Shown here: positions 62,695 through 64,000 of the stretch, piece after piece
How the letters are laid out: each line of letters starts with the position of its first letter
How positions within the stretch are numbered: position 1 is the stretch's first letter
DNA from: Annona cherimola
Taxonomy: Eukaryota > Streptophyta > Magnoliopsida > Magnoliales > Annonaceae
DNA length: 64,000 nt
Assembly (NCBI GenBank): GCA_030490835.1
Contig: CM059977.1
Span: 8,212,765-8,276,764 of the forward strand
Reading direction: 5' to 3'
Notes under the pieces: model-generated
What the model was told of the DNA's origin: nothing
The model's input: only the letters and a program-made list of their open reading frames with translations
Databases searched by the model: none
Program-made: the position numbers and the translations under genes

Positions 62695-62885
62695 TGAGGG
62701 CGTGTGGGGAAATATAAATGGGAAGTGAGAAAGTGAAAAAAAAAAAAATTGAAAATTGTCAAATTAATGTGGTATGATGAAGATAAGTGATAAATAAGTG
62801 ATAAACTGAAAATAAATGAGTATATGTATAAAAAAATTATAATATAAAAAGAAAAAAGAAAAAAATGATGTAGATAACGTCTCCA
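62695..62885 (+). mobile_element. MITE-like fragment
   Basis: Starts gagggcgtgtggggaaatat, contains gtcaaattaatgtggtatga and tgataaactgaaaataaatg, a shortened version of the dispersed family. Confidence 0.4.
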
Positions 62886-63895
62886 TAATCTTAACCACCA
62901 GGCATAACTAGGTCTATCAAGTCATAATTAATTAATCGACCGGTTAGGTCCATTTGCAAATATGTAGTTTTGATTGGCAAATTCTTGTGAAGTCTCTTTT
63001 TTTTTGATGGAAAATGCGAAGTCTCTTGGTCCGCACGCAACCCCAAGTCTCGTCTGGCTAGCTTCCAACCATTAACTACTATAATATTAAAAGTTACCCC
63101 ACGTGTTTTCTACTCTGCTGCGAGCACACGCTCGATATGCAGGTACTGATTAATTAAAATTTAATTTACACAGAAGATCGGACTACGTCGATAATTATCA
63201 CTTGGATTTGATAATATTCAGATTACTTGGCATGCGAATTTTGCAGGTAGATTCCCTACTCCTCTTTTTTTTCCCCGATAAACAGGTATGTGTTATGCTT
63301 GGTTAGAGCATTAAAAAAAAAACAAAAAAAAAAAAAAAAAATCTCCCGGGTAAGTAAAATTCTTGGAAGGATACTTGAATTGACTTATATAAGAGGTGGG
63401 AAATTTAAAAATGAATTGCTTCTTGATTGCTTGGACGACGAAAGGATCGCTAAGACTTTATGGATTTAGGGTAATATATAAATCATCACACATCGTCAGC
63501 GGTCTCTTTCATACATTCTTTTTTCTCCTTTTTCCTGCTCTTTACTCGGTACATTTAATTTTCGTTCTTCCACTATTTTAGATTAATTTTAGGCCGATGT
63601 AGATCTAGACAGTTTACGAAATTCGTTACTACGAGACGGCATATTACCTTATCCTGTGATATGTGTCGACTTGCCAACACGTATATCTTAGGCAGGGCTA
63701 CTCTACTACCATGAGAGAATGACCGACACTGAATGAGATTTCAGCCATGCGTCTGGATGTTATTCAAATTTAAGGTGTTTATCGCATCTTTTCTAATAAA
63801 TATTATATTTAATTGCTTCTAGCAGATTTAATTTTCTACTTTTAATCGGTCCTTTTATTTTCTTTATTATACAAGTTACTTCAAATGGGAAATAA
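62886..63895. other. Intergenic, no gene
   Basis: A-runs near 63311-63340 and T-rich tracts; no frame with family resemblance. Confidence 0.45.
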
Positions 63896-63899
63896 TATT

Positions 63900-64000
63900 T
63901 TTTTTATTGTGAGTTATTCTGAAAGTGATAAAACTTTTGAAAAAAAATATTTGGTAAATTTTTTTTAAAATGAGATAAAATTATGCGATATGATATGGGT
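63900..64000 (+). mobile_element. Start of another dispersed-family MITE, cut by the window end
   Basis: gtgataaaacttttgaaaaa, aaaatgagataaaattatgc and gatatgatatgggt fit the opening of the family; the rest lies beyond the window. Confidence 0.45.

Overview
This is a plant nuclear DNA window. Every gene I can resolve is a land-plant family with short GT-AG introns. The genes are islands in AT-rich intergenic DNA full of small transposons, SINEs, simple repeats and foldback elements. The proteins resemble angiosperm orthologues but I cannot name the species. A non-grass angiosperm is most likely, because the genes lack strong GC bias and there is one divergent, high-copy TIR-MITE family. No organelle, bacterial or viral gene is present, and I see no novel operon-like system.

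Layout, left to right. 1-3.7 kb: repeats, tRNA-like fragments and the promoter side of gene 1. 3.73-6.93 kb (+): a TBL29/ESKIMO1-type xylan O-acetyltransferase in 5 exons. 7.5-7.8 kb: a SINE with intact target-site duplications. 8.6-9.24 kb (+): the 3' exons of a small conserved plant protein. 10-16 kb: a TIR element, a 242-bp tandem duplication and two foldback elements. 16.8-19.4 kb (+): a GH9 endo-beta-1,4-glucanase in 6 exons. 21.0-21.9 kb (+): an Em-type (group 1/LEA_5) seed LEA gene with an ABRE/RY promoter. 24.2-25.7 kb: a 5'-truncated, frameshifted LINE. 27.87-29.93 kb (+): a group-B (AP2C-type) PP2C with a MAPK-docking motif, followed by tandem copies of its own last exon/3' end. 30.6-32.6 kb: a five-unit tandem array. 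37.85-43.57 kb (+): an ER DnaJ/thioredoxin-fold co-chaperone of the ERDJ3A/TMS1 type in 7 exons. 45.03-50.32 kb (-): RanBP1 in 4 exons; its 2.2-kb first intron holds a TORTIFOLIA1-like pseudogene. 50.58-51.81 kb: a hAT-type non-autonomous transposon with an 8-bp target duplication and a GC-rich interior, starting 258 bp upstream of the RanBP1 start codon. 52-58.3 kb: MITEs and a large perfect-looking foldback element. 59.37-61.10 kb (+): an AMT2/MEP-type ammonium transporter in 4 exons. 61.1-64 kb: AT-rich with more MITEs.

The genes are not functionally linked. They cover wall xylan acetylation, cellulose/glucan trimming, seed desiccation tolerance, MAPK dephosphorylation, ER folding, Ran-GTP cycling and ammonium uptake. 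What unifies the window is its repeat biology: one MITE family with roughly a dozen copies, two dated-by-structure SINE insertions, several foldback elements and local tandem duplications, one of which copies coding sequence.
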